Source of the DNA: Pseudomonadota bacterium
Lineage (GTDB): Bacteria; Pseudomonadota; Alphaproteobacteria; Rhizobiales; Hyphomicrobiaceae
Assembly (NCBI GenBank): GCA_023387235.1
Contig: JAEWIJ010000120.1
Location: 21,501 to 85,500, forward strand
Direction of reading: 5' to 3'
DNA length: 64,000 nucleotides
A program made the position numbers and the translations under genes. Below, one piece after another: positions 1 to 8,468 of this stretch. Each line of letters begins with the position of its first letter. Positions within the stretch are counted from its first letter, which is position 1. Below the pieces are notes generated by a model, which ran no database searches, was not told the origin of the DNA, and saw nothing but the letters and a program-made list of their open reading frames with translations.

Positions 1-339
1 GAGAGCTGGATCAAGGTGAAGTGCGTCAAGCGGGAGACCTTCACGATTGTGGGCTATGTGCCAAAAGGCAAAGGCCTGGTCGCTTCCCTCCATTTGGCAC
101 GCGAGGAAGGACGCGCGCTCTCGTACGTCGGCAAAGTCGGCACGGGCTGGAGCATGGCGCAGAGCGCTAAGTTGCGGCAACGGCTCGAGGCGATCGAGGT
201 CGATCGTCCGCCGCTGGCCGAGCCGCAACGGCTTCATAAAGCTGTCTGGGTTCAGCCGCGGCTGAAGGCTGACGTCAAATTTCGGACGATTACCTCTGCC
301 GGCCTTCTCCGCCATTCGGTATGGATCGGTCCAAAATAG
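1..339 (+). CDS. C-terminal part of LigD-type ATP-dependent DNA ligase (5' truncated by window)
   Basis: The frame is open from base 1 and ends at 339, so only the last ~112 residues are present. They begin with the ligase motif SWIKVKC and continue with FTIVGY, SYVGKVGTG and an ending of the type F-R-T-I-T-S-A-G-L-L-R-H. This is the OB-fold end of an ATP-dependent ligase, as in LigD, the non-homologous end-joining ligase that works with Ku. Whether polymerase and nuclease domains lie upstream cannot be seen. The position inside the presumed integrated element suggests element-borne DNA repair, but this is inference. Confidence 0.8.
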   Translation, partial: ESWIKVKCVKRETFTIVGYVPKGKGLVASLHLAREEGRALSYVGKVGTGWSMAQSAKLRQRLEAIEVDRPPLAEPQRLHKAVWVQPRLKADVKFRTITSAGLLRHSVWIGPK

Positions 340-383
340 GAAAGCACGACGAAGCGAAGAGGCGGCGCTGTTTGAGGGGGTCG

Positions 384-662
384 TCAACCTAGATAGACGC
401 TGACGATGAATGCCGCAATACTTGCCGAAATGGCGCTGAAGGCTGCAGCCGTGCTCCTGCCGAACAGCAAACGAGCGAACGACCAACAGTTTATGGGCAA
501 TAGGACTGCGTGCAAGAACAGGATCGGCAATAGGTGCGCTTCGAGGCTGTACGCGATGAACAACAGATTGCTCGCGATCGCAAATGCGCGTAGCGCGATC
601 ATTGATTGCATGCAAAACGTCGCCAGAACGCAGGCAGCCGCCAGTGATCCAATCACGTCCAT
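384..662 (-). CDS. Small integral membrane protein
   Basis: The protein has about 92 residues and starts MDVIGSLAAACVL. This ATG is chosen because it follows a GGAGGT site five bases upstream, whereas the longer frame has no such site. At least three hydrophobic stretches are visible (about residues 3-20, 25-55 and 68-90), so it should sit in the inner membrane. The pattern resembles small proteins of the YgjV/CBU_0592 kind, but I cannot assign a function. It converges with the ligase end. Confidence 0.6.
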   Translation of the reverse strand: MDVIGSLAAACVLATFCMQSMIALRAFAIASNLLFIAYSLEAHLLPILFLHAVLLPINCWSFARLLFGRSTAAAFSAISASIAAFIVSVYLG

Positions 663-761
663 CTGACACCTCCGTCGTTCGCCGAACAGAGGTTGTCGGT
701 CGAGCGTCAAGAGGCCGTCAGTCTGCCATCAAGATTGCAGGCGAATTCGGCGTTCAACCCC

Positions 762-1028
762 TCACGCTCTCGCCTTCTGCCGTGCCGCTCCCGCGGGTGG
801 GATGAACATCACAGAGACTTCCCGGGATCCGCAGGCCGGACACTTGAGGCGACCTTCCAGGGAGGTCAACGGCATTTCCCGGCCCCTCGTCCAGAGCATC
901 GTCGGGAGGTCGAGGTAGGCGCTGTGCGTACACTCGCGAATGGACTTCATGCCACCGCGCTTGCCAAACGCACAGCGAACTCGCACCTTCCATCCGAGAT
1001 CATGAGCCTCTCCCAACGTTTCTGCCAT
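762..1028 (-). CDS. Small zinc-ribbon protein of unknown function
   Basis: The protein has about 88 residues, starting MAETLGEAHDLGW behind a strong AAGGAGGG site. A C-terminal CPACG motif follows the sequence EGRLK, and two further cysteines lie at RVRCAFG and IRECTH, so four cysteines could bind one zinc. The type is typical of rhizobial accessory regions. No catalytic motif is seen. It may act as a small nucleic-acid or protein-binding factor, which is inference only. Confidence 0.6.
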   Translation of the reverse strand: MAETLGEAHDLGWKVRVRCAFGKRGGMKSIRECTHSAYLDLPTMLWTRGREMPLTSLEGRLKCPACGSREVSVMFIPPAGAARQKARA

Positions 1029-1123
1029 CGCGCCCTCCTTGACTCCAGCTTGCGATAGGAACAAAGTGGGAACGCAAGGCGCCGTCAAGAGTTGGTTGGC
1101 CATAGCGAGCCGGGAGCGTTGTC

Positions 1124-1465
1124 ATGAACGCCGAACAGCATCAGCCGATCGGACACGCCGATCCATTCGAGCTTTATCGACCAATCGCTGAGTGGGTGCA
1201 GTCTCTCTATGGCGGTGGCGAAAGCGACGGTGGGATGAGGCGGTACTACCTCGCGCTCGATAAAGTCGTACGCGATCCCGACTTCGATCTGGAGAATCTA
1301 CGCGCGGTTCTAATCGACGGCTGGGTCGACTTCGCCGAGCGTCCGGAAGACCAGCAGTGCATCGACGATATCTGCCGGGTATCGATGGGCGTGCGGCAAT
1401 ATCTCGAGGCGCTCGGCGAGGCGAAGAATGGCGATGACAGTCATCGTGCTCTCCTGCCTCGCTAG
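1124..1465 (+). CDS. Hypothetical acidic protein
   Basis: The protein has 113 residues beginning MNAEQHQPIGHADP. It is rich in acidic residues and predicted mostly helical. It has no signal peptide, membrane segment or motif that I recognise. It is followed six bases later by another small gene on the same strand, so the two may be co-transcribed. Confidence 0.5.
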   Translation: MNAEQHQPIGHADPFELYRPIAEWVQSLYGGGESDGGMRRYYLALDKVVRDPDFDLENLRAVLIDGWVDFAERPEDQQCIDDICRVSMGVRQYLEALGEAKNGDDSHRALLPR

Positions 1466-1470
1466 CTGGC

Positions 1471-1848
1471 GTGCGCGATCAGAAAGGCGGGCCGTGGAAG
1501 CCCGCAACTTTGGCTGGCGCTCGCCGGTACGCTGACCGGCTTTGGCTCTACTGCAATGGCTGCCATCGCAGCTATCTCGTGATGCACGATGAGTTCGCCG
1601 CCTTCCATCAGCTTGAGCCGGCGACGACGTTTCCGGCCATCAACAAGTGGCTGCGGTGCGTCGTGTGCGGTCAAAAGAAGGGGCAGTGCCGCTCGGAGTC
1701 ACACGGGAGCGAGAAGCAGAGAGCCTATCCTGTGGTGTGCTCACCGGCGGAAGGGCCACAGCCAAAGCGGCGCCTTCGGCAGCCATCACATGGACCGCGG
1801 CAGGCCAACTGGCCGGACATCTGCGACGACGAACAGATCGAGTTCTGA
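1471..1848 (+). CDS. Hypothetical protein with CxxC zinc-finger pairs
   Basis: The protein has about 125 residues with a GTG start. It carries CNGC (about residues 28-31) and CVVCG (about 63-67), a spacing that fits a single structural zinc site. The C-terminal third is basic and low in complexity. It lies directly after the previous small gene on the same strand. Function is unknown. The coding call rests on the paired cysteines and the uninterrupted frame. Confidence 0.5.
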   Translation: MRDQKGGPWKPATLAGARRYADRLWLYCNGCHRSYLVMHDEFAAFHQLEPATTFPAINKWLRCVVCGQKKGQCRSESHGSEKQRAYPVVCSPAEGPQPKRRLRQPSHGPRQANWPDICDDEQIEF

Positions 1849-1870
1849 TGAGGGGGTCCGACACAAAGCG

Positions 1871-1999
1871 ATGAGACCACGTCCTCGCGATCATTGGCAG
1901 ACCCCGCGACCAGTACGGTGGTGGCTGCTGCTGGCGGCTGTCTTCGTCGCTGCGATCGCCGTCGGGGCTTGGGGCGCTTCATGGCTGACCGGCGCGTAG
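1871..1999 (+). CDS. Possible single-pass membrane microprotein (42 aa)
   Basis: A short reading frame begins MRPRPRDHWQTPRPVRWW. It continues into one hydrophobic helix of about 20 residues and ends GASWLTGA. The basic amino end and single helix fit an inner-membrane microprotein with its amino end in the cytoplasm. The ribosome-binding site is weak, so the call is tentative. Confidence 0.35.
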   Translation: MRPRPRDHWQTPRPVRWWLLLAAVFVAAIAVGAWGASWLTGA

Positions 2000-2446
2000 G
2001 AACTGGTCGGACAGCCCCAGTACTTCATCCGCACGATCCGGCGGTGAGATTGCGCGGCAGTGTATAGAAGCTGCAAAGGGCTCATCCGCCGAAATCCTCT
2101 TGATGCCTGAGCGACTTCGGAAGATAGTCTATCAAATGGTGTGGCCACTTCTGCTACGTGCGCTCGGAGCGCGACCGCTTCCCCCTTAAGCTCCGAGCGC
2201 TTTTTCAACCTTCCCGGTTTCACACGCTCGCGACTTCACCGACGCCTCATGAGCCGTGGCAGTTGGACTTGGCAGAGCTGACCCCGCCGGGCCACACGAT
2301 CCGGGAGAGCAGCGGCACGCCGCGCAATGCGGACAGAGAGCGACTACGTTCCCTGTGCCACTGCCCACTCCACAATACTGTGGGTGAGGCGCTCGGGGTC
2401 GCGGGTGTTGATATGATGCTTAACGCAACCGGCCCGCTGCAATGAA
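2000..2446. other. Stretch with no convincing gene
   Basis: Reading frames here are short, lack ribosome-binding sites and have arginine/serine-rich translations typical of non-coding high-GC DNA. No tRNA, repeat or clear terminator was found by eye. Confidence 0.5.
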
Positions 2447-2740
2447 TTACTGCGACTGTTGAAAGAAACTCCTGCGGGCCCAGATGGCTCGAAACTCGCG
2501 CGCGTCACAGTAGGTGATGCCTCGCGCAGTGATGCTGACCTTCGCGTCCGTGTGGCTGTAAGTGAGGGCATGGCCGATGGCCTCTCTGAGAGTCATCGAC
2601 TTGCTCAGCGGTGATCTCAGGCTGAATTTCCCCTTCCGCGTATTGAATTCATAGAAGACGTTGAGTGTTACCGTTTCATCGAGCGGAACGAGCGAGAGCA
2701 ATAGAGCACCCCCGAGTCCATAGACTGATTTTGCGGGCAT
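2447..2740 (-). CDS. Hypothetical protein
   Basis: The protein has about 97 residues from an ATG (MPAKSVYGLGG); a GTG four codons earlier is equally possible. The sequence has alternating beta-like and helical segments and ends ARRSFFQQSQ. No known motif is seen. It is divergent from the helicase gene that begins at 2943, and the frame upstream of the proposed start overlaps that promoter region, so the longer version is unlikely. Confidence 0.4.
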   Translation of the reverse strand: MPAKSVYGLGGALLLSLVPLDETVTLNVFYEFNTRKGKFSLRSPLSKSMTLREAIGHALTYSHTDAKVSITARGITYCDAREFRAIWARRSFFQQSQ

Positions 2741-2942
2741 TGTGATGCTCACAGGAGCGATGTCAACGGCTGGAAGTGCGTCCAGGACGGCTCCAGCCGG
2801 TAACCTAGCCGCAACATGAGTGGATAGTTTGTCTGACCAAACTCCAGGGCGCTGTAGGCAGACGGGTGTGGTCGTGCAGCACTTGGTGCGACCGAACGAA
2901 TCGTGATCATGCTTTACCGAAGGGACGTCGCCTCGGACTGGT

Positions 2943-5024
2943 ATGATCGGCAAATCGTATCTCGCGGAACTCAATCCGGCGCAGCGGCGCGCCGTCGAGC
3001 ACGGCGTATCGGCCGCCGGGGCAAATATCGCAGAGCCGCTCCTGGTGATCGCCGGCGCCGGCTCGGGCAAGACGAACACGCTTGCCCATCGCGTCGCGCA
3101 TCTTCTCATTCATGGCACCGATCCAGGACGCATCCTGCTCCTGACCTTTTCCCGTCGTGCCGCGGCCGAGATGGAACGGCGGGCCGAACGCATCGTTGCA
3201 ATCACTCGAGGCCAGGCAAGCGTTGTCGGACGCAGTCCAATCACTTGGTCGGGCACATTTCACGCCGTCGGCGCACGCCTGTTGCGCGGATATGCCAGGT
3301 CGATCGGTCTTGATCCCGGCTACACGATTCATGATCGAGAAGACTCCGGCGACCTCATCAACCTGGTTCGTCATGAGCTGGGGCTTTCAGAGAAGGAAAA
3401 GCGCTTCCCCCTGAAAGGCACGTGCCTCGCCATCTACTCCCGCGCGGTGAACGCGGCCGAGCCGCTCGATGCGGTGCTGCGAAAGCAGTTTCCGTGGTGT
3501 GTGGAATGGGAAAGCGATCTGCGCACCCTGTTCGAGGCCTATGTCGAGGCCAAGCAGAGCCAGCACGTCCTCGACTACGATGACCTGCTCCTCTACTGGA
3601 GCGAACTCATGCAAGTGCCGGAACTCGCCGCTGAGATCGGCGCCCTGTTCGATCATGTGCTGGTAGACGAGTACCAGGACACGAACGCGCTGCAGGCGTC
3701 GATCCTGAGGTGCCTCAAGCCCGACGGTGCCGGGTTGACGGTGGTTGGTGATGATGCGCAGGCGATCTACGGATTTCGCGCTGCGTCGGTGCGGAACATT
3801 CTGGATTTTCCACGGCAGTTCGATGTACCGGCGACGATCGTGACGCTGGAACAGAATTACCGCTCGTCGCAGCCGATCCTGAGCGCCTCGAATGCCGTGA
3901 TCGGTCTCGCGCGCGAGCGTTTCACCAAGGACCTGCGTTCGGACCGCATCTCGAGCGAAAAGCCCGCCCTTGTCACTGTCCCGGACGATATTGGGCAGGT
4001 GAACTACATCGTGACGACAATCCTCGAGAACCGCGAAGCCGGCGTGCCGCTGAAGGAGCAAGCGGTCCTCTTTCGCACGGCCAGCCACAGCGCCATCCTC
4101 GAGATCGAGCTCGCGCGGCGGAACATCCCGTTCGTCAAGTTCGGCGGACTGAAATTCATCGAGGCGGCGCACGTTAAGGACTTGCTGGCCGTGCTCCGCT
4201 GGGCCGAGAACCCGAGTGATCGGGTGACCGGCTTCCGCGTCATTCAACTTCTCGATGGAGTTGGCCCTGGGACGGCGGGCAAGGTCCTCGACAGCATGGC
4301 GGGGCGCTCGCCGAGCGATGCGCTCGCACTGTTCCGGCCGCCGGCGAAAGCCATAGATCCGTGGCGCGAGCTTGTCGCCCTCATGCAGCAACTTCTTGAT
4401 CATAGGGCATCATGGCCCGCGGATTTCGATCTAGCACGGGTCTGGTACCAGCCATATCTGGAGCGGCGCTATCCGGACGCTGTCGTGCGCGCCGGCGATC
4501 TTGAGCAGTTGCACCGCATTGCCGCGGCGTATCCTACGCGGTCGAAATTCCTCACTGACCTCACCCTCGATCCGCCGAGCGCCAGCAGCGATGAGTCCGG
4601 CGTGCCTTCGCGCGACGAAGACTACCTGATCCTGTCGACGGTTCACTCCGCCAAGGGCCAGGAATGGAAGTCCGTGTTCGTGCTCAATGTCGTCGACGGC
4701 TGCATTCCGTCCGACCTGGGCACAGGCACGATGGAGGACATCGAAGAGGAACGGCGCCTGCTCTATGTCGCAATGACCAGGGCCAAGGATCAGCTGAGCC
4801 TGGTCGTTCCGCATCGCTTCTATGTCACGCAGCAGGCGAAGTCCGGGGACCGGCATCTCTACGCCATGCGCTCCCGCTTCATTCCGTCGTCGATTGTCCA
4901 TCTATTCGAGCAGCAGACGTGGCCTCGTGTGATGCGCTTCGCCCAAGCCGGTTCCGCGTTGAGCGGTAGCTCTGTCGATATTCGTGCACGAATGAGGGGG
5001 CGATGGCGCAAGGCCGGAACGTAG
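2943..5024 (+). CDS. UvrD/PcrA-family ATP-dependent DNA helicase
   Basis: This is a 693-residue superfamily 1A helicase, which unwinds DNA 3'-5' using ATP. Motifs are complete: Q-motif LNPAQRRAV; Walker A GAGSGKT (38-44); Walker B VDEYQDTNALQ (about 240-250); GDDAQAIYGFR (about 269-279); LEQNYRSS (about 302); HSAKGQEW (about 569) and YVAMTRAKDQL (about 608). The family usually has a longer C-terminal tail; this one ends soon after motif VI. It may serve repair or replication of the element, perhaps with the nearby ligase, but that link is inference. Confidence 0.93.
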   Translation: MIGKSYLAELNPAQRRAVEHGVSAAGANIAEPLLVIAGAGSGKTNTLAHRVAHLLIHGTDPGRILLLTFSRRAAAEMERRAERIVAITRGQASVVGRSPITWSGTFHAVGARLLRGYARSIGLDPGYTIHDREDSGDLINLVRHELGLSEKEKRFPLKGTCLAIYSRAVNAAEPLDAVLRKQFPWCVEWESDLRTLFEAYVEAKQSQHVLDYDDLLLYWSELMQVPELAAEIGALFDHVLVDEYQDTNALQASILRCLKPDGAGLTVVGDDAQAIYGFRAASVRNILDFPRQFDVPATIVTLEQNYRSSQPILSASNAVIGLARERFTKDLRSDRISSEKPALVTVPDDIGQVNYIVTTILENREAGVPLKEQAVLFRTASHSAILEIELARRNIPFVKFGGLKFIEAAHVKDLLAVLRWAENPSDRVTGFRVIQLLDGVGPGTAGKVLDSMAGRSPSDALALFRPPAKAIDPWRELVALMQQLLDHRASWPADFDLARVWYQPYLERRYPDAVVRAGDLEQLHRIAAAYPTRSKFLTDLTLDPPSASSDESGVPSRDEDYLILSTVHSAKGQEWKSVFVLNVVDGCIPSDLGTGTMEDIEEERRLLYVAMTRAKDQLSLVVPHRFYVTQQAKSGDRHLYAMRSRFIPSSIVHLFEQQTWPRVMRFAQAGSALSGSSVDIRARMRGRWRKAGT

Positions 5025-5070
5025 GCCGCGCGATGAAGTAGCATCACCTGGCGGTGAATGCTCGATCTCG

Positions 5071-6156
5071 CTAGGTCAAAATCTCTACCGCTTCATTCCA
5101 GATGCGATTGACGTAATCTGCAGCTGGCTCGACCGGCGCGAGCCGAGCTGCTTGGCCGGCCCACGCTTGCATACGGTCGATATCATTGGACTTCACGCCG
5201 TGCTCGCGCATTGCCTGTGTAAGAGCGCGCTGCACTGGATAGGGTGCCGGCATGGGCGCGTCCGCCCCATTGGCAGCCTTCACGTAGGCAGTCGCAATCG
5301 AGCGGCCGAGCCGACCCGAGAAGGCGCGTGTGGCTGCAGTGTCCTCCGGCTGCGCGTTGCAGATGGCATCTGCCCATGCGGTCGAGATCTTTGCTTCGGG
5401 CGTGCGCAACAAGCCAGTACCAATCTGGACCGCGGATGCGCCTAGGATCAAAGCTGCCGCAATGCCGCGGGCGTCCGCGATGCCGCCTGTGGCGACAACG
5501 GGCACGCGGTGCCCCACGGCATCGACGACGGCTGGCAGCAAGGCGAAAAGGCCAACCAGCGCCTCGCCCGCTTTGTCTGCGTCAAACGCTCCCCTGTGGC
5601 CGCCGGCCTCCATACCCTGAGCAACGACGGCGTCAGCACCCGCCTCGACGGCTGCGCGGGCCTCGGCCACCGTCGTAACGTTCGCGAACCATTTGATGCC
5701 CCGCTCCTTAAGACGAGCAACGAACGCCTCGGGATAGAGACCCATAATCGATGAGACGATGGCCGGGCCGGCATCCAGAATCGCCTCGCACTGGGCTGCG
5801 AACTCGACCAGGGGCACGTCTGCCGCCTCAGGCGGAACTTCAGGGCCCCACTTGCTGAGGAATGTCCGTACCAAGGCCTCATTCGCCGTATCGCGGTAAG
5901 GAGGTGGATCCGGTATCCAGAGGTTCAACTGAAAGCCGCCATTTGTGCTGCTGCGCACTTCTGCCGCCCAGGAACGAATGGCTTCTGGCTTCATCAAAAG
6001 TGCGCCACAACCGCCAAGGCCGCCGGCCTGCGCAACTGCTACTGCTAGAGAGGTGGGAGAGGCCCCTGCCATGGGCGCCATAAGGATGGGAAAGCGAAGA
6101 TCGTGGGCCTCGCAGAATGATTTTGCGCGGGAAAGAGTTGGCGAGATCTTATGCAT
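5071..6156 (-). CDS. Nitronate monooxygenase-like FMN oxidoreductase
   Basis: The protein has 361 residues starting MHKISPTLSRAKSF. It is a TIM-barrel flavoprotein of the 2-nitropropane dioxygenase family, which oxidises alkyl nitronates or reduces quinones with FMN. Family landmarks are PILMAPMAG near the amino end, AGGLGGCGALLM, GADAVVAQGMEAGGHRG, and PVVATGGIADARGIAAAL followed by GASAVQIGTG for the phosphate-binding loop. The upstream extension of the open frame has no homology and was not used. It converges with the helicase gene, 46 bases away. Confidence 0.9.
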   Translation of the reverse strand: MHKISPTLSRAKSFCEAHDLRFPILMAPMAGASPTSLAVAVAQAGGLGGCGALLMKPEAIRSWAAEVRSSTNGGFQLNLWIPDPPPYRDTANEALVRTFLSKWGPEVPPEAADVPLVEFAAQCEAILDAGPAIVSSIMGLYPEAFVARLKERGIKWFANVTTVAEARAAVEAGADAVVAQGMEAGGHRGAFDADKAGEALVGLFALLPAVVDAVGHRVPVVATGGIADARGIAAALILGASAVQIGTGLLRTPEAKISTAWADAICNAQPEDTAATRAFSGRLGRSIATAYVKAANGADAPMPAPYPVQRALTQAMREHGVKSNDIDRMQAWAGQAARLAPVEPAADYVNRIWNEAVEILT

Positions 6157-6319
6157 TTTCTTGAATCCGAACTTACGGTCTGACGCTGAGGCGCAGTTTA
6201 GCTGAAAGGGTGGAGGAGGCAGCAGAGTTTTCGTCTTACACCGACGAAGAGTACAGGGCAGACGGCTGCTCTTCGGTAGATCGAGGCCGGCGCCCGCCCC
6301 GTGAGAGTTCCGCACTGAG

Positions 6320-6838
6320 CTAGCCGAGCCCACACCAATAGATCTTCGAGATCCTCTTGCCCCAAGCGTATCGGACAGCGAGGCTCCTAGAGAGTAGATG
6401 CTTGCCCAGATCGTTGCCATCGACGGACAAACGCACAAGAGGTCGTCCGAAAACATCACGGCGGCCTGAATAGTGCACCGTGACCAGTCGGCCGAAAATG
6501 AAGTCGCTGAGCTCGTTCTTGGCGGCGACGCCAGCCCGATACTCTGCAGGGCAGCGAGGCGAGCCAATCTCGGGGGCATCAATGACGAGCAGACGCAAGC
6601 GCTCGCCGCGGAAGCGCACCGTGTCCCCGTCGATGACTTGGAAGGCGCCGGAGTTTGCTGAAATAGTGGATGCGGAGCCGTTCGACCGCTCCTCCATGAT
6701 CAGATAGGCGCCGGCGGCGATAGCCATCAGCAGGAGTACCGGCGCGAGCATCCTCAAGTGCTGGATGCTGCGACGAAAACGTGCGCTTCGCCGCTGGGAT
6801 TGAATAGCTCGTCCATGCCGCATCAATCGATCTGGCAT
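6320..6838 (-). CDS. Membrane-anchored thermonuclease (SNase-like) domain protein
   Basis: The protein has about 172 residues from MPDRLMRHG, chosen for a GGGAGTG site upstream; a GTG 12 codons earlier is the alternative. A hydrophobic segment at about 32-48 anchors a C-terminal domain with the staphylococcal-nuclease signature IDGDTVRFRGERLRLL and IDAPE. Such proteins hydrolyse nucleic acid outside the membrane, but many rhizobial copies have unproven activity. The last part of the usual fold looks shortened. Confidence 0.8.
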   Translation of the reverse strand: MPDRLMRHGRAIQSQRRSARFRRSIQHLRMLAPVLLLMAIAAGAYLIMEERSNGSASTISANSGAFQVIDGDTVRFRGERLRLLVIDAPEIGSPRCPAEYRAGVAAKNELSDFIFGRLVTVHYSGRRDVFGRPLVRLSVDGNDLGKHLLSRSLAVRYAWGKRISKIYWCGLG

Positions 6839-6967
6839 GAAGACACTCCCGGAAATGGGAGAGCATAACGACACTTGCCTATCAGGCCGTTAACGGCCCT
6901 CCCGACCTGTCCTCGCCGCGCGTCTTGTGGCGATGGAACGCTTGAGCATCAAAACTCTCGCCTTGGT

Positions 6968-7567
6968 CTAGGTGAGGTTCGAAATGCTGCGCAAGATGCG
7001 CAGTGGGAAGAAATCGGCCTTGCCGCGGAGGTACTGATCGCACGCGACTTGTGCCAACAGTCGGAGCTCGGCGATCGACGTCGGATCACGTCTCAGGATC
7101 TCCGTCTCGAGCTTACCAAGGTCGTAGATATGTTCGATGATGAGATCGTCGATCAGATTACCAGACGGGGTTTCTCCAAGCGCGTCCCATACTGGCGAGC
7201 ATGTATCGGCGTATTCTCTTGCGGCTTGCTGACGTTCGCCATCACTCCACCAAGCACCTGTTCCCCACAGGCAGGCCTCGCCGTGAACGTTACTCGTGTG
7301 GAAGCTGTCACAGCCGCTGGAGAGGAGCTCGAAGGACGCTTCAGCGGGATCGATGCGAACCAGCGCTGGCGGGCACGACAGGTTTTTCCGGACAGGTGCT
7401 GCAAGGCGCGTGATTTCCGCGTCGAGGCGTTCGCGCTGCTTCATCAGGCTAATTAGCTGCGGAGCGATTGCGGCTTCTGCCGGGAGGGGAGCGCCTATTG
7501 CGGCAGAGGCCGATGCGGCGCCAACGAGAACATTGCGACGTGAGAGGTGCGAGATTGCCTTCTGCAT
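6968..7567 (-). CDS. Tat-exported helical protein, paralogue 1
   Basis: The protein has 199 residues. It opens with a twin-arginine signal, SRRNVLVGAASASAAIG, and a likely cleavage after AEA. The mature part holds a predicted coiled coil and, near the C-terminus, the motif EILRRDPTSIAELRLL followed by A-x-x-Q. Related motifs end the products at 7622-8179 and 8461-9306, so the three genes are paralogues in one domain. Function is unknown. Export through Tat means it would fold in the cytoplasm first. Confidence 0.7.
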   Translation of the reverse strand: MQKAISHLSRRNVLVGAASASAAIGAPLPAEAAIAPQLISLMKQRERLDAEITRLAAPVRKNLSCPPALVRIDPAEASFELLSSGCDSFHTSNVHGEACLWGTGAWWSDGERQQAAREYADTCSPVWDALGETPSGNLIDDLIIEHIYDLGKLETEILRRDPTSIAELRLLAQVACDQYLRGKADFFPLRILRSISNLT

Positions 7568-7621
7568 AGCCGTTCACTCCGGTTTACGATCTGGGTAAGG
7601 GAAGTCGCAAATGACTGGCGC

Positions 7622-8179
7622 TCAGACGGCGGTACCCGGGATCAGGCGCATGAAGCGCTCGCAGATCAGTTGTGGCAGCCGGTCGTACATGCCGTGATCG
7701 ACAACCTCCTGATGGAGGGCGAGCTCGACTTGGAGCCTGAGATCGGCGACCGAGCGGGGCTCGAAATAAACGATCTCCGACTCGATATCGCCGACAAGTT
7801 CGACTGCCGCCTCTAGGGCGTCGTTGTGCGCCTTGAAGCCGCTCGCTGTGTCTGCAGCGTCAACAGCGGATGAATGGGCTCGAGCGATCTCAGCAAGATC
7901 AGGGCGGCCTTGCTCTAGCCAATGATGGGCCCGGTGGTACAGGCCCTTGAACTCCCGGCGTTCGATGCTCGGCGGAACCGGCGGACGATTGCGCTGCGCC
8001 ACATCCACAACCTCATGGAGGCGATCGCGTTTTGTCCTGGCCGCCAGCAATCTTTCTTGTAAGGCGAGAAGTCTTGGCGAAGCTGGTGAGGCCCGAGCAT
8101 TGACCGGTAGAGGCAGAAATGCGCCGGTGGCCGCAGCACCTTTGATTATGTCACGACGTGAGGGGGGCCATTTGGGCAT
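7622..8179 (-). CDS. Tat-exported helical protein, paralogue 2
   Basis: The protein has about 185 residues from MPKWPPSRRDIIKG, with an AGAAAGGTGATG site upstream. It has a twin-arginine signal (SRRDIIKGAAATGAFL) and a long helical central part. It carries the shared motif EIVYFEPRSVADLRL followed by A-L-H-Q. It lies 54 bases upstream of its paralogue at 6968-7567 and on the same strand, so they probably form one operon with the two genes above. Function is unknown. Confidence 0.7.
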   Translation of the reverse strand: MPKWPPSRRDIIKGAAATGAFLPLPVNARASPASPRLLALQERLLAARTKRDRLHEVVDVAQRNRPPVPPSIERREFKGLYHRAHHWLEQGRPDLAEIARAHSSAVDAADTASGFKAHNDALEAAVELVGDIESEIVYFEPRSVADLRLQVELALHQEVVDHGMYDRLPQLICERFMRLIPGTAV

Positions 8180-8243
8180 AGCATCACCTTTCTCGCGCTG
8201 GGCAAGCTTGAAAGTTCGATTGTTTGGGATGGATCTCGCGGCG

Positions 8244-8468
8244 CTACGGGCCGAGTTCGTCGCCGTAGAGCACGCGACGCAGGTAGACGACTTCGGCACC
8301 GAGCATGTCGAGAGTAACTGCCAAGCGCTGCGAGCAGACGGGGATGATCTCGCGATCGCGAAAATTCTGCTTGGCAGCGGCAATCAGAACATCCAGACGA
8401 TCGATTGGATCAATCGCCGCCTCGACCGCCTTGACCGGCCCACGCATTTTTCTTGCCCGCTTACTCAT
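8244..8468 (-). CDS. Small hypothetical helical protein
   Basis: The protein has about 74 residues from MSKRARKMRG. Its ATG overlaps the stop of the preceding gene in the arrangement ATGAGTAA, a strong sign of translational coupling. The amino end is basic and the rest helical, with the segment MLGAEVVYLRRVL. It has no known motif. Its place within the paralogue operon suggests a joint role with those products. Confidence 0.55.
   Translation of the reverse strand: MSKRARKMRGPVKAVEAAIDPIDRLDVLIAAAKQNFRDREIIPVCSQRLAVTLDMLGAEVVYLRRVLYGDELGP

Noticed and set aside
2158..2445. Plus-strand frame of 95 codons
   Set aside because: Translation is Arg/Pro/His-rich without hydrophobic core or motif, and no ribosome site precedes it.
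5071..6582. Longer form of the nitronate monooxygenase-like protein with 142 extra residues
   Set aside because: The extension has no homology-like sequence and overlaps the thermonuclease gene. MHKISP at 6,156 fits the family start.
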